Assembly (NCBI GenBank): GCA_963717455.1
Contig: OY970336.1
Location: forward strand, 3,038,001-3,102,000
Reading direction: 5' to 3'
From: Bog-473 sp963717455
Lineage (GTDB): Bacteria > Actinomycetota > Acidimicrobiia > Acidimicrobiales > RAAP-2
Length of the DNA stretch: 64,000 nt
Shown here: in pieces, positions 37,285-47,237 of the stretch
How positions within the stretch are numbered: position 1 is the stretch's first letter
Layout: every line of letters starts with the position of its first letter
Program-made: the position numbers and the translations under genes
Notes under the pieces: model-generated
What the model was told of the DNA's origin: nothing
Seen by the model: only the letters and a program-made list of their open reading frames with translations
The model's database searches: none

Positions 37285-37614
37285 TTCCGGAGTTTGGCGA
37301 GCTGTTCGCAGCTGCTACTGCGCAGCGTCGGCTCGGTGCGCAGCGTCACGCACCCAGCGCTCTCCGGACTCGGCGATGGTCTGCTCGACCATCCGCACTA
37401 CCGGCTCCTTCATTTCAGGGTACCGTCTCGAGGACGGATGCTTCTTGGCTTCCATGATTCCAACTTTCCCAAGGTTTTGGAGCCTCCAGGAAACCCAGGG
37501 CAGGAAACCCAGGGCGGTTCAGTGTTTGCCCCTCTCCCCAGAAGGGTATCTTTCCGTGCAATATCGCTAGGTGGTCGCAAGTTAAAGACCGCGAATACGC
37601 CAAGGGGGAACGTC

Positions 37615-38616
37615 TTGGTACTCGCCCGATTCATCCGAGTTTTGCTGATCGCGTCCGCAATCACGTTGTCATGCGGCGCAGCCCTCGTAAATACGTCGGC
37701 CTCGGGTGGTGCTTCGACGATACCGTCCGCCACAACACCGTCCGCCACAACGCTGGCGTCTCAGTCGGCGAGCACCCTTCCCAAGTGCACCTTTAACGGA
37801 AAGTCTCTCCCGTTGGTGACGGGAGTGTCCGCCGGCAGCAAAATCGCTGTTGCCTGCACGGGCCTGCCGCCGCTACACCCCTACATGTTGGTCGGCACGA
37901 GCCTCGTCCTCGCGATCGATCCCGCGGCCGCGCCCCTGCTGTCGGGTCAGGTGACTTCGTTACCTGGACTAATGGCGCTCCTGAGGGCGCTGAAGGAGAT
38001 CGATCTGCCCTCGGCCACCACTCCGATCTCAGGCCTCTCAGGGAACCTAAGCGTCAATTGGACGGTACCGAGCTTCCAAGCGCTCGATCCGAATGCCTCC
38101 TGCCCCCCAACGCAGCAAGAGTTCAACTCGGGACTGCTCGGTTGCGCCTTGGCCATGATTGACCTCACCAGCTTCAAGCCCGTGGGAGCTGGTAGCGCGT
38201 TGTTCGAATATGCAGGGTTCCCCGTCTTCCCTCCCAGGCCGACGTTGGCCCTGTCTGCCTCAAAGGCCGCTCCTAATCAGACGGTGTCAGTCGGGGACGC
38301 GAGCGGGGCAACTACCTACTGGTGGTTGTCCACGCTGAGCACTCTTCAATCGGCGCTCGGAACCGGCACGGGGTCACCGCCGAAGGTGACAGTCACCCTT
38401 GTGGAGCAGGGCAAGTCCGTCCCGACCACGTCAAATGCTCACGTGGCGCTGGCAACCTACAACGGGAGGGTCTTCACCCCGCCGGTCCTTTCGGGAGACT
38501 TCACGGTCCCAACAACCGTGACCGGTGCGGTGACGGTTAACGTTCGGCTAACTGCGCCACTCGATGGGATACCCCTAACCAATGCCGCCTCGGCTCCCCT
38601 CGTCGTTAACAAGTGA
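37615..38616 (+). CDS. Secreted protein with C-terminal Ig-like domain, unknown function
   Basis: TTG 37615 is chosen because AAGGGGGAA lies 5 bases upstream and a signal peptide follows at once (FIRVLLIASAITLSCGAAL). The open frame runs upstream to 37294, but that part contains no signal and has poor composition. After a Ser/Thr/Ala linker come a Cys pair (KCTFNG ... VACTGLPP), a hydrophobic segment (HPYMLVGTSLVLAID), and an end domain with ASKAAPNQTVSVGDASG and TVTLVEQG strands. About 333 residues. No known family. It converges on the pentapeptide gene. Confidence 0.75.
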   Translation: MVLARFIRVLLIASAITLSCGAALVNTSASGGASTIPSATTPSATTLASQSASTLPKCTFNGKSLPLVTGVSAGSKIAVACTGLPPLHPYMLVGTSLVLAIDPAAAPLLSGQVTSLPGLMALLRALKEIDLPSATTPISGLSGNLSVNWTVPSFQALDPNASCPPTQQEFNSGLLGCALAMIDLTSFKPVGAGSALFEYAGFPVFPPRPTLALSASKAAPNQTVSVGDASGATTYWWLSTLSTLQSALGTGTGSPPKVTVTLVEQGKSVPTTSNAHVALATYNGRVFTPPVLSGDFTVPTTVTGAVTVNVRLTAPLDGIPLTNAASAPLVVNK

Positions 38617-38735
38617 CCTGGAACGCCGGGTCGGTGAGACAGTTCGGCACCCTGGGGATAGGCCATCGATGTGAAGCCAAGCGGAGTAGGCGTTGAATAC
38701 TGACGAAGCTGCACCAACAAGGCAGTACGGGAGCG

Positions 38736-40091
38736 TCAGGAGAAACCGGGACACGGACCCAGCTGAGGATCGGCGACACTCCCATCGGGCATCAATGTGT
38801 TGCAAAAGATCGTACCGCTCATTACGGCGTGATCGAGCCGAGCGCCGACGAGGGAGCTCTTGCTGAGGTTGGCACCGCTGAGGTCGGCACCTGTGAGATT
38901 GGCGCCAGTGAGCACTGAACCTGAGAGGTTCGCGCCGCGCAGACTTGCACCGGTGAGGTCCACCCCAATAAGTGCGGTGCCCGCTGCATGCACCCCTGCC
39001 AGGTCGGTACCTTTGAGGTCGGCGTCGGTCAGTGTCGTGAGCACGAGGTCGGTTCTGTCGAGGAAAGTCGACGTGAGATCGGCATTCGCCAGGGAAGCGC
39101 CTGCCAAGTTCGCCCCCGAGAGATCGGCCTGCTGGATCTTGGCGGAACTCAGGTCGGCCCAAGCGAGGTCGGCATGCTGCAGCTGCGCACCGACGAGCGT
39201 CGCATTCGAGAGATACGAACCCTGAAGGAATGCTCGCTCGAGATCCACTCGCGCACACGACGCGTAGGGCTCGATCGTGCAGGCGCCTACCCGCGTGCCC
39301 GAAGGAAGGAACTCGCGTCCGAGCCGATAGGTCTGCACCGCGATCGCGTAGGGGTTGTTGTCGGGCAGGGAAATCGGCTGGGAACCCGGCGGAGGGACCG
39401 GAGTAGCTGCCGGGCAAGTGCCCCGGCGAGGATCTCGAACCCTTCCATCGGGCATGACCGTGTTGCAGTAGTGAACTCCCGCAAGTTGGGCGCCGGTTAG
39501 CCGCGCGCCGGCCAAGTCCGAGTTACCGAGATTTGCACCGCGCAGATCTGCCCCCGAAAAGTTCGCCCTATTGAAGATCGACGCAGCCAGATTCGCACCT
39601 CGTAGGCGTGCGCCCGATAGATCAGCCCCGGTGAACGCATCCAATCGCAGGTCGGCCCCAACCATGCGGGCATCGGACAGGTTGCTGTCGGAGAAATCTG
39701 TGAAGACAAGCTGGGCGTCGGTCGCGTTGACACGGCGCATATCGGTGAAACCGCCCGCACTGCCGATGACATGCGCATGAGCCAGATCAGCGTTGCTTAG
39801 AGTCGCGTACGAGAAGTCGCCCACAGACAGGTGTGCTCCGGAGAGGTCCGCTCCGGAGAGCTGGGCGTAGGGCAAAGACGCGCCGCCCAGCTGTCGGCTC
39901 GCCAGCTGGGCGTGGGGACAATTTGCTCGTGGAAGGAGCGTGCAGCCCGCGACCGTCTTCCCGTATGTGCTCCCCCCCGACGCCTGCTGGGCAGCGATGA
40001 ACACGTAGTAGGGATTGGTGAGGCCTACGGTGATCGAGCCAGCGGCCGAAGCAGAGCTGATTGCGAGAGTGCCCGTCGAAGTACTGAACAA
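38736..40091 (-). CDS. Secreted two-domain pentapeptide-repeat protein
   Basis: About 450 residues. Two blocks of A(D/N)LxG-type pentapeptide repeats form right-handed quadrilateral helices (ADLSGARLRGANLAASIF; ADLSSAKIQQADLSGANLAG). Each block ends with a matching cap containing CNT(V/L)MPDG and a following Asp-Pro (VHYCNTVMPDGRVRDP; IFCNTLMPDGSVADP), so the protein arose by internal duplication. Upstream of each block is a TNPYYVF or NNPYAIAVQ segment with a Cys. The annotated start is TTG 40091; the signal peptide seems to begin further upstream (RHFLFSVALFSTSTGTLA), where an ATT start is the only near option. Function unknown; likely exported. Confidence 0.8.
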   Translation of the reverse strand: MFSTSTGTLAISSASAAGSITVGLTNPYYVFIAAQQASGGSTYGKTVAGCTLLPRANCPHAQLASRQLGGASLPYAQLSGADLSGAHLSVGDFSYATLSNADLAHAHVIGSAGGFTDMRRVNATDAQLVFTDFSDSNLSDARMVGADLRLDAFTGADLSGARLRGANLAASIFNRANFSGADLRGANLGNSDLAGARLTGAQLAGVHYCNTVMPDGRVRDPRRGTCPAATPVPPPGSQPISLPDNNPYAIAVQTYRLGREFLPSGTRVGACTIEPYASCARVDLERAFLQGSYLSNATLVGAQLQHADLAWADLSSAKIQQADLSGANLAGASLANADLTSTFLDRTDLVLTTLTDADLKGTDLAGVHAAGTALIGVDLTGASLRGANLSGSVLTGANLTGADLSGANLSKSSLVGARLDHAVMSGTIFCNTLMPDGSVADPQLGPCPGFS

Positions 40092-40227
40092 CGCAACCGA
40101 AAAGAGGAAGTGGCGAATGTTGGAACCCTACAACCGAGTCGCTGGTCCTGGTGGTATCGAACCCGATAGGTCAATCGTTCGGCGGCGATGAGGCGGCTCC
40201 CCCAGAGTCGGCGACGGTCCAAGGTCG

Positions 40228-40425
40228 GACGAGGTCCGCTGGCTCGTGCAGCAGGTCAAGGCGGGCCTCATCGGCCTGGCGAAAGCCCCACCGGTTCAGA
40301 AGGCGGCCATGTACCGGACCCTCGGCCTCAAGCTGACCTACCACCCCGAGACCGACACGCTGGACATTGAGGCCCGTCCAGATGCGTATACCAGGGGTCG
40401 TCTCGGAGTGGGACACTTACCTTGA
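40228..40425 (+). pseudogene. Serine recombinase C-terminal fragment (type b tail)
   Basis: Reads DEVRWLVQQVKAGLIGLAKA, then YRTLGLKLTYHPETDTLDIE and ARPDAYTRG, ending at TGA 40423-40425. The YxxLGLxLTYHPE block is diagnostic of actinobacterial serine recombinases. Only the last 65 residues remain. The bases after the stop (AGCACACCCGCTTGGGAGAC) match the type b module of 26722 and 54632. Confidence 0.75.
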
Positions 40426-40470
40426 GCACACCCGCTTGGGAGACCACCTGGGCGGCCTGAAAACCAGGTG

Positions 40471-41084
40471 TAATACCCCTGCGCGGGCCGGACCGAACCT
40501 GCCGCAGTTAGGCGTGGTTCAGGTGGGAACGGCCTGAAGCGCCGTCTGGTCCTCCAACTTGCATCGCCATCTTGTCTTGATCACGCCCGTGGAGCGAATG
40601 CCCTCAGCTCAGATACCGCCGAAGCGGCCGATCTTCCGCTCCGCCTCGTTCTTGTCCTGGTCTTCGAGTTCGACCTCACCGGTCCCGTCACCACAAATGT
40701 CTCGAATTCGACGTATGAACGCTTCGCCGGATCCATCTCGGCCACCCAACGTCACCGCAGTCGCCGCGAACGACATTTCTATTGGTGGAGGGCTCAAGGC
40801 GGAAAATGTGCAGGGTTTTCGTAACGACCGAGGATGGGGCGCCAGCGTCGCAGCGCTGGATACGAACTCACATACCACCAAGTGTTTGACGTTGCACGCC
40901 CCCTAACCTTGATCATTCGTGCGGCCCCTGGCGCCGCGGCGGCTCCAGCTCCGGGGATCGACTCTTGGCATGGGGACCGGTGCTGTGACCGCACGGGGAC
41001 GTGAAGGATCCCAGTCGCCCGTTCGGTCTTGTGATGTCACGCCCTGCGGGATCGCTTCGGGGTCGGGCGCCGGGACCCGCCTCG
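40471..41084. other. Intergenic stretch
   Basis: No gene is safely supported. One 90-residue minus-strand frame (40609-40881) has an acidic end (EVELEDQDKNEAERKIGRFG) that could be a small protein or fragment, but it has no ribosome-binding site or family match. Confidence 0.3.
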
Positions 41085-42454
41085 CTATGGGAAGGCGGCG
41101 CGTAGACGCGTAAAGGCGGCGGCCAGCTCACTCGCCCAGGGCCAGGACTCGTCGAGATGCATGACGAGGTCCCGACCGCGGTGAGCGAGCACGGCGGCGA
41201 CGTGCAGGACCCGGTAGCGCATGGTCTTGGGTTCAGCCTTGGCCAGTGCGCCGTCGAAACAGGTCATCTGGCTCCAGGCCAAGAGTGCGCCAGCGATCAA
41301 GGACACCGCCACCCAGGCCTGATTGGCGCAGAAGCCGTCGAAGGGCAGGTTGGCCAGCCCGCAGGCTTTCCAACAGCGCACCCGGTCCTCGACGCGGGCA
41401 TGTCCTCGGTGACGCAGCTCGAGGGCGGCGATGTCGTCGCCTGCAGTGTTGGTGATGAAGCAGGTGTGGCGCCACCCGGCGTGCGTGTCAAAGAGGGAGA
41501 GCTGGGCGCCCGGGTGCGGGCGCTCACGGCGACAGATCACCCGCATGTCGGCGGGCCAGCCCTTGACCTCGTAGAGCTCGCTCAGCTCGATGACCTCGGC
41601 GCCCTCTCGGATCCCCCCGTCGAGTTCTCCCGCCCGCACCCAGTCCTCCTCTTGGGCCAACAACAAGGCGTCACGCACAGAACCGCTGATGGGGAAGCCG
41701 ATCGAGTAGTCGAAGTTGGCCTCTGAGAGGGAGGCGACGAAGCGGTGGGTGGCCCCGGCCGAGTCGGCCCGGACCAAGATGGGGTGCATCACCAGTGCGG
41801 GGTCGTCGCCCTCTTCATGGCCGAGCGCGTACTCAGGTGGCACGGCACGGACCGTCTGTTCGAGCAGTTCGAGGTGGTCGTCGGTGTCGTTGGGGGCGGC
41901 GTTGCCCGGGCGCAGCATGGCGGCCAGGGGCTCGCCGGTCGTGTCGCACCACACCGCCAAGGGGTTGAACCCGAAGCCGTGCTTGTAGGTGGGCGCGCCG
42001 TCCTCCTTCTCCGAATGCACGTTGAGCAGCGTCGAGTCGAAGTCCCAGATGATCGGGCCGACCGGTGGCTCCGCCGCCCAGACGCGCGCACGAGCGGCGG
42101 CCAAGGCCACTGCGATGGCGCGGAGCTCGAAGACGGCCCGAAGAGATCCTCTTGTTCCTTGAGGGCGGCGATGTCGGCCAAGCAGTCCGCCCCGTCCGCG
42201 ATGGCGACGCCGAGATGCGTGAGCACGACGCCCGGATCATGGGTGTGCCAAGAGATCCCGCAGTCCTCCATGGCCACCGACATCGCCTCGGTCAACCCGG
42301 CGCGATCAGCCAGTTCGGCCAAGAGGGCGGCACCGGCGTGGGACACGAGGTTCTTGCCGTCGGGTATCACTTTGGCGCGACGGACCGATCGACTACGGTG
42401 CACTTTCAAGGAGCCCTCCGGTTCTGGTTCGAATGTGTGTTGAGCGACAAACAT
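41085..42454 (-). pseudogene. IS1380-family transposase, broken by a frameshift/deletion
   Basis: The N-terminal part (SHAGAALLAELADRAGLTEA, DIAALKEQEDLFGP) and the catalytic part (IIWDFDSTLLNVHSEKEDGA, YKHGFGFNPLAVWCD, RADSAGATHRFVASL) are in different frames. The junction is near 42125, where about 20 codons normally between the two blocks also seem missing. The catalytic Asp blocks (DFDST, RADSAG) survive. Inactive unless rescued by frameshifting. Terminal repeats were not paired. Confidence 0.82.
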
Positions 42455-42472
42455 TCTTCCAGGCGGGAGGGC
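42413..42472 (+). terminator. Inverted repeat followed by T-run
   Basis: GCCCTCC (42413-42419) and GGAGGGC (42466-42472) followed by TTTTT. It may be a terminator or the right inverted-repeat region of the IS1380 element. Confidence 0.4.
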
Positions 42473-42728
42473 TTTTTACGTGGACGCGCCCACCGCGTGT
42501 TCAGGGGCCGCGCGAATTATCGAGGCTAGGAAGTGAAGGTCAACTAGAGGTTGATGCCCTGTTACCACGAAGATACTGGGGCAGGCTACCCCCATTGGCG
42601 TCCCGTGCTCACCCGGCAAAACTCACCTCAGGCGCCGCGCGTCCCAGTCAGAAATGATAGCCAATAAGCAACCAACCAGAGTTGCGCCAAGGGGACGCCG
42701 CAGACGGCGACGCACAAGGAGTCCGGCC

Positions 42729-44993
42729 ATGAGATCCACTGGGGCGAATCTGCGAAAGCGTGCGGGATACAGGGGTAGACGGATTGGGGCGATACTCGTG
42801 CACGCCCGAGACGCCGCACGACCTCTGAGGGTGACGGGGTCGGTAGTGGTTGCTTCTGTCGCGATTACGGTCGCCATGCTTCCTCTGGCGACCCCCGCGT
42901 CGGCGCAGGGAACCTGGACAGTGACGCTGGGCGTGCCAAGCAGCGCCACCACGACAGGTTTCGTCGCGAACGGGACCGTCACACCAGATGGGGAGGCCGG
43001 ATTTGCCCAGATTGTCTACGAACCGTCCGGGACCCCGATCACTTCGAGCAGCCCGACCGCGGGACTTGTCATTTTCGATGCGGGAGTGTCAACACCGCAA
43101 GCCGTGTCTATTGCGGTCGATCAGCTCACGCCGAACACCTCGTACACGTACGAGTTACAGGCAACGGAGGACGACAACGACGCCATCTTCGACAGCGCTC
43201 CGGGCACTTTCTCCACTACGGCGTCGCCCACGGGCGCGGGCACTCCCATCAACCCTCCCAATAACCCCTCAGCGAACGGGATTTTCGGCCAATGCTCTGG
43301 CGATCCGGCCTGCGTGAACGACATGAACGGCGTCCGCGCCGCTCAGGAGCAACTACCCGCCCTGGCACTTCCGACCAATTGGTCGACGCTCACCGGTCCC
43401 GAGCAGATGTTCGTCTGGACCAATCTCGAGCGTACGAGCCGAGCCGAAGTGGCGATCGCCAATCTTGTCAACTCCTACAACGCCGCTGTCCAGACGGGCC
43501 TTACCGACGACGCGGATCCGAGCCTGAGTGGTCTTCCGGGTAACTCTGGGTCGATCTGGGCCGGCTCCTATGAGACCGTGCTCGGCGCCATATACGGCTG
43601 GATGTACGACGACGGCCCGGGCGGGGAAAACGGAGACTGCACGGGGACTGATATGTCGGGCTGCTGGGGCCACCGTGACAATATCCTCGCCGACGCAAAT
43701 ACGTTCGGCAACCCCACGGAGATGGACGCAGGTGTCGGTACCGATAGCGGCGGGAATGCCGACTACGACGCCATCTTCGTCGTTAACCCCAACGCGCCGG
43801 CTCCAGCCAACATCGTCTTCACGTGGGCTCAGGAGCAACCGTTCCTCGTAGGAACCACCTTCGCCCCCAGCATCTCGAGCGTGACGCTCAGTGGCACGCC
43901 CGCCGCCCCGACGGTCACCGTCACCGGTTCGAACTTCGGGTCCGCGGCACCCGTTGCCACCCCTGAGACGTGCCAGGCCGGCGACACCGGCAATGAATAC
44001 GGCATCGGCGGTCTCGAATTCCAAGATCTGACCGAGGGCTGGGGGGCCGGCGAATCAGGCGACTGCATCGGGTTACTCCTGACCTCATGGAGCAGTACGA
44101 AGATTGTCTTCACCTTCGGAGACGAGTACGCCAACTACGGGCCGATCAACTCTGGGGACCAAATCGAAGTGACTGTCCAGGGCGCCACCGACACTGTCCC
44201 TGCGTCCTTCACCGCAGCGGTCCCCACGGTCTCTGCAGTTAGTCCCCGTTCGGGCCCAACGACCGGCGGCACGCTCGTCACAGTCACCGGCACGAATTTC
44301 ACAGGGGCCACCACGGTGTTGTTCGGCACCGTCGCCGGCACGAACCTCAAGGTGGTCTCTGCGACCCAGATCACCGTCGATTCCCCGGCCGAGTCAGCAG
44401 GCCTCCGCAACGTCGTCGTCGAGACACCTGGAGGCAAGAGCGCGACCAGCTCGGCCGACTGGTTCACCGACGTCGCGCCCCCGACCGTGACGAAGGTCTC
44501 GCCCCGTTCGGGCCCAACGACCGGCGGCACGCTCGTCACAGTCACCGGCACGAATTTCACAGGGGCCACCACGGTGTTGTTCGGCACCGTCGCCGGCACG
44601 AACCTCAAGGTGGTCTCTGCGACCCAGATCACCGTCGATTCCCCGGCCGAGTCAGCAGGCCTCCGCAACGTCGTCGTCGAGACACCTGGAGGCAAGAGCG
44701 CGACCAGCTCGGCCGACTGGTTCACCGACGTCGCGCCCCCGACCGTGACGAAGGTCTCGCCCCGTTCGGGCCCAACGACCGGCGGCACGCTCGTCACAGT
44801 CACCGGCACGAATTTCACAGGGGCCACCACGGTGTTGTTCGGCACCGTCGCCGGCACGAACCTCAAGGTGGTCTCTGCGACCCAGATCACCGTCGATTCC
44901 CCGGCCGAGTCAGCAGGCCTCCGCAACGTCGTCGTCGAGACACCTGGAGGCAAGAGCGCGACCAGCTCGGCCGACTGGTTCACCGTCTCATGA
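42729..44993 (+). CDS. Secreted CAP/SCP-like domain protein with three IPT/TIG domains
   Basis: ATG 42729 follows AAGGAG at 7 bases. A basic N-terminus and signal helix (TGSVVVASVAITVAMLPLAT) are followed by a fibronectin-like domain (SSATTTGFVANGTVTPDGEA). Next is a CAP (PR-1/SCP) domain: MFVWTNLERTSRAEVAIANL and the hallmark CWGHRDNILADANTFG. The last about 260 residues are three IPT/TIG domains whose DNA repeats are almost identical with a period of 258 bp. This IPT type (TVTGTNFTGATTVLFGTVAG) differs from that of the other IPT proteins here. CAP domains act in lipid binding or proteolysis in other systems; the role here is unknown. The stop overlaps the next gene's ATG. Confidence 0.85.
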   Translation: MRSTGANLRKRAGYRGRRIGAILVHARDAARPLRVTGSVVVASVAITVAMLPLATPASAQGTWTVTLGVPSSATTTGFVANGTVTPDGEAGFAQIVYEPSGTPITSSSPTAGLVIFDAGVSTPQAVSIAVDQLTPNTSYTYELQATEDDNDAIFDSAPGTFSTTASPTGAGTPINPPNNPSANGIFGQCSGDPACVNDMNGVRAAQEQLPALALPTNWSTLTGPEQMFVWTNLERTSRAEVAIANLVNSYNAAVQTGLTDDADPSLSGLPGNSGSIWAGSYETVLGAIYGWMYDDGPGGENGDCTGTDMSGCWGHRDNILADANTFGNPTEMDAGVGTDSGGNADYDAIFVVNPNAPAPANIVFTWAQEQPFLVGTTFAPSISSVTLSGTPAAPTVTVTGSNFGSAAPVATPETCQAGDTGNEYGIGGLEFQDLTEGWGAGESGDCIGLLLTSWSSTKIVFTFGDEYANYGPINSGDQIEVTVQGATDTVPASFTAAVPTVSAVSPRSGPTTGGTLVTVTGTNFTGATTVLFGTVAGTNLKVVSATQITVDSPAESAGLRNVVVETPGGKSATSSADWFTDVAPPTVTKVSPRSGPTTGGTLVTVTGTNFTGATTVLFGTVAGTNLKVVSATQITVDSPAESAGLRNVVVETPGGKSATSSADWFTDVAPPTVTKVSPRSGPTTGGTLVTVTGTNFTGATTVLFGTVAGTNLKVVSATQITVDSPAESAGLRNVVVETPGGKSATSSADWFTVS
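44221..44990 (+). repeat. Three near-identical 258-bp tandem repeats (IPT domains)
   Basis: The start CCCCGTTCGGGCCCAACGAC occurs at 44244, 44502 and 44760. The repeats look identical over almost all of their length, showing recent duplication or gene conversion. Confidence 0.9.
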
Positions 44994-45316
44994 CGAGGAG
45001 CGGCCAAGGCAGGAAGGGCCGCAACGTCGCCCGCGACCCGCGCTGCTCGATCGCGGTCTCGATTCTAAATGCTGACGTCGTCGCCGAAGGTGAAGCACAG
45101 CGGGAGACTGACCCGGCCACGCTCACGCGCCTTGCCAGGGCTTGGGCGGACCAGGGGTGGCCCGCCGAACTCGATGAGACCCGGACAGGTATCACCGCCC
45201 CGTTCAACGCGCCGTCACAGGGACCACCCCCGTGGTACGTCTATCGCATCAAGCCACATTCGGTGACCGTGACATTGGGCTCTGAGCCGGGCGGGCTGAC
45301 TCGCTTCAGGTTCTAA
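44990..45316 (+). CDS. PPOX-family protein, N-terminally truncated
   Basis: From RKGRNVARDPRCSIAVSILN onward it follows the PPOX pattern (GEAQRETDPATLTRLARAWA, AWADQGWPAELDETRTGITA, PPWYVYRIKPHSVTVTLGSE). The first third of the domain, with the flavin-binding strands, is missing. Its ATG overlaps the stop of the IPT gene (ATGA), so it could be translated by coupling, but the fold would be incomplete. Most likely a gene remnant joined to the IPT gene by recombination. Confidence 0.65.
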   Translation: MTRSGQGRKGRNVARDPRCSIAVSILNADVVAEGEAQRETDPATLTRLARAWADQGWPAELDETRTGITAPFNAPSQGPPPWYVYRIKPHSVTVTLGSEPGGLTRFRF

Positions 45317-45649
45317 CCTCAGCTCAGCGAGATGCCTTTGCCGGCATCGCCAATTGATGAGTCTCGCGATTCGGCACTCCGATTGTCCTGCAGATCTTTC
45401 GGCCCAGACTAGAGCGCACCAGATAACGTCCTGCTCCCGGCGGTATGGGGGCACCCTCATCGGTCCGCATCACTGGCACGTATGCGCTCGCAGCCAGTGA
45501 GAGGACTAGCGGCCCAACGAGCTGAGGTCAGGCACCATGAAGTGCAAGCTGGTCTACGTACGAAGCGAGGCGGATGTGCTGGGAACCCTAGCTCGTGGCG
45601 CCTATCTGTTGGCCTATCTTGATGATCTCGCGAGGTTGAGAGGAACGCT
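45317..45649. other. Intergenic stretch
   Basis: No gene is supported. GAGAGG before 45650 is the ribosome-binding site of the luciferase-like fragment. Confidence 0.4.
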
Positions 45650-45787
45650 ATGGAGATCGGGGTTCATCTCCCGCTCATGGACTTCGGGGACCATCCGTAC
45701 GCCCTCGATCATCTCATCGCGTATACCACCTTGCGGCGGCGCTTCTCATTGCATGGAGCAGGCTGGCGTTTGCAATCGGACGCCTAG
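45650..45787 (+). pseudogene. LLM-class flavin oxidoreductase, 5' fragment only
   Basis: ATG 45650 after GAGAGGAACGCT gives MEIGVHLPLMDFGDHPYALD, then HLIAYTT, the N-terminal strand and loop of luciferase-like F420/FMN monooxygenases. After about 27 residues the match stops abruptly and the frame ends at TAG 45785-45787. The original gene was cut by a rearrangement, though its ribosome-binding site survives. Confidence 0.6.
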
Positions 45788-45906
45788 AACGAGACATTCG
45801 CCAATACCAATCTCAGTGCAATCACTTGGACTGATGGCTCACACCAGGCGGACGGGGACACCCTCTGGGGAAGCGGATCACCGTATAACCGGTCAACTCG
45901 GACACG

Positions 45907-46374
45907 TCAGTCGTCAGAGGCGGACCACCGTTCATATGAGGGGGGCCACTGGCCCCTATGCGCGTAGTTCGCAATCAGCACGCGGTCAATGTGGAGCTGA
46001 AAGAGCTGTTCCTCATCTGCGCCGACTGTGGCAGGCACTGCGGCCGCGATGATCGCTGCTTTCAGATCACCCGGCGGCTCTATGGGCTCTGCGTGGCCCC
46101 GAACAAAGAACTCGTCGTCAACGTCCGTCGGGGAGAAGGCGTGCAGCGCAAAACGGGGATCGCGCCGAAGATCGCCACCCTTCGGTGAATGACGCAAGAT
46201 GTAGGCCCACAGACCACCCTCGGCGACGATCGCACAGAAGGGGTGGACCCGGGGTCCCCCATCCGCTCGAACGGTGGCGAGGTATCCCAGTGGCGCCCCG
46301 TACTGGTAGAGCAGCGCCTTGCCCTTGCTCGCCAGCTCAGGAGCAGCAGCTTCGAACTCGGCCCAGGTCGCCAA
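45907..46374 (-). CDS. PPOX-class FMN/F420-binding protein, intact
   Basis: 155 residues: LGYLATVRADGGPRVHPFCA, GLWAYILRHSPKGGDLRRDP, RFALHAFSPTDVDDEFFVRG, then LHIDRVLIANYAHRG. It is complete with both ends of the split barrel. Likely a cytosolic flavin or F420 reductase of unknown substrate. It lies just downstream, on the same strand, of an IS110 remnant. Confidence 0.85.
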   Translation of the reverse strand: MATWAEFEAAAPELASKGKALLYQYGAPLGYLATVRADGGPRVHPFCAIVAEGGLWAYILRHSPKGGDLRRDPRFALHAFSPTDVDDEFFVRGHAEPIEPPGDLKAAIIAAAVPATVGADEEQLFQLHIDRVLIANYAHRGQWPPSYERWSASDD

Positions 46375-46489
46375 TCCGCGCTCCCTTCCGTCGAGCGATC
46401 CGACATCGAGCGTAGCCAGCCCTCAGGACAGGGCCCGGAACCGGCGTTGATGTGGAACGGCCTGTCAACCTCCCGCGCGAAGGTCCTTC

Positions 46490-46889
46490 TGACTGCCTTT
46501 TCGACGCGACGCACCTCGACCGACTCGAGCGCGGTGTCCCGCAGCTTCACGGTGGCCAGGTAGTGCGAGTAGGTCGTTGCGAGGGCCGGATCGTCGAAGG
46601 ACAACGTGGCCAGCCAGCGTCGATGGCGTTCGGTCCACGGCGATCCTCCTCGCCACACGACACTGTGACGAAGGAGGAACCCGCTCAGCCGGTTGCGGGC
46701 CCGGGTGAGGTCCTGGACCATGTCACCGCGCGTGCGACAGAGGTCGCGCACGCCCTCTTGGGCCGGCGTCGGGATGGCGATCGGGGTGAGCTCACCGGCC
46801 CGGTGCAGACCTGCCAGGCGCCGGGCATCCCTGCGGTCGGTCTTGACCCGGTCGCCCGAGCCCTTGGGGATGAGGGAGGGAGCCACCAC
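46490..46889 (-). pseudogene. IS110-family transposase, middle fragment
   Basis: Reads VAPSLIPKGSGDRVKTDRRD, then ARRLAGLHRAGELTPIAIPT, RDLCRTRGDMVQDLTRARNR, ATTYSHYLATVKLRDTALES. This covers the end of the DEDD domain (KTDRRDA) and the coiled-coil linker of IS110 transposases. The N-terminal and C-terminal parts are absent. It fits directly onto the N-terminal fragment at 49020-49285, which lies on the opposite strand. Confidence 0.8.
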
Positions 46890-47237
46890 ATCATCGGGAG
46901 GGCGGGTGTCGCATCTTCCAGGCGAACTGAGGCACCCTGGGAAGCGCTCGCGTAGCGTTGTCTCAGTGGGACCGGGGATGTGGGCATCCCACCGAAGCTA
47001 TTGAGCCTATGGTGCGGTGAACTAGATAGTTCCCAATGATTCCGCTCCGATCGGAACCACCTTTGGGGAGTTGAGATTGTCGCTGACACCGGCCTAGACG
47101 GCGCCGGCAAGTAAACCCAGGGACTCGACGTGAGGGGCTCAGAATCGCGCCGTTCTCGGGCCGCTTGCTAACACCGAGCTAACCCGCCCACTCCGGCACT
47201 TTCGGGGCAGGGGCCAGTTGCTGATTGCATACGGCTA
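46890..47237. other. Intergenic stretch
   Basis: No gene is supported. It separates the IS110 remnant from the GYWLV-repeat gene. Confidence 0.4.

Noticed and set aside
45537..46052. 171-codon + strand frame
   Set aside because: It covers a luciferase-like fragment in another frame and runs antisense into the PPOX gene; its own sequence has no coherent domain.
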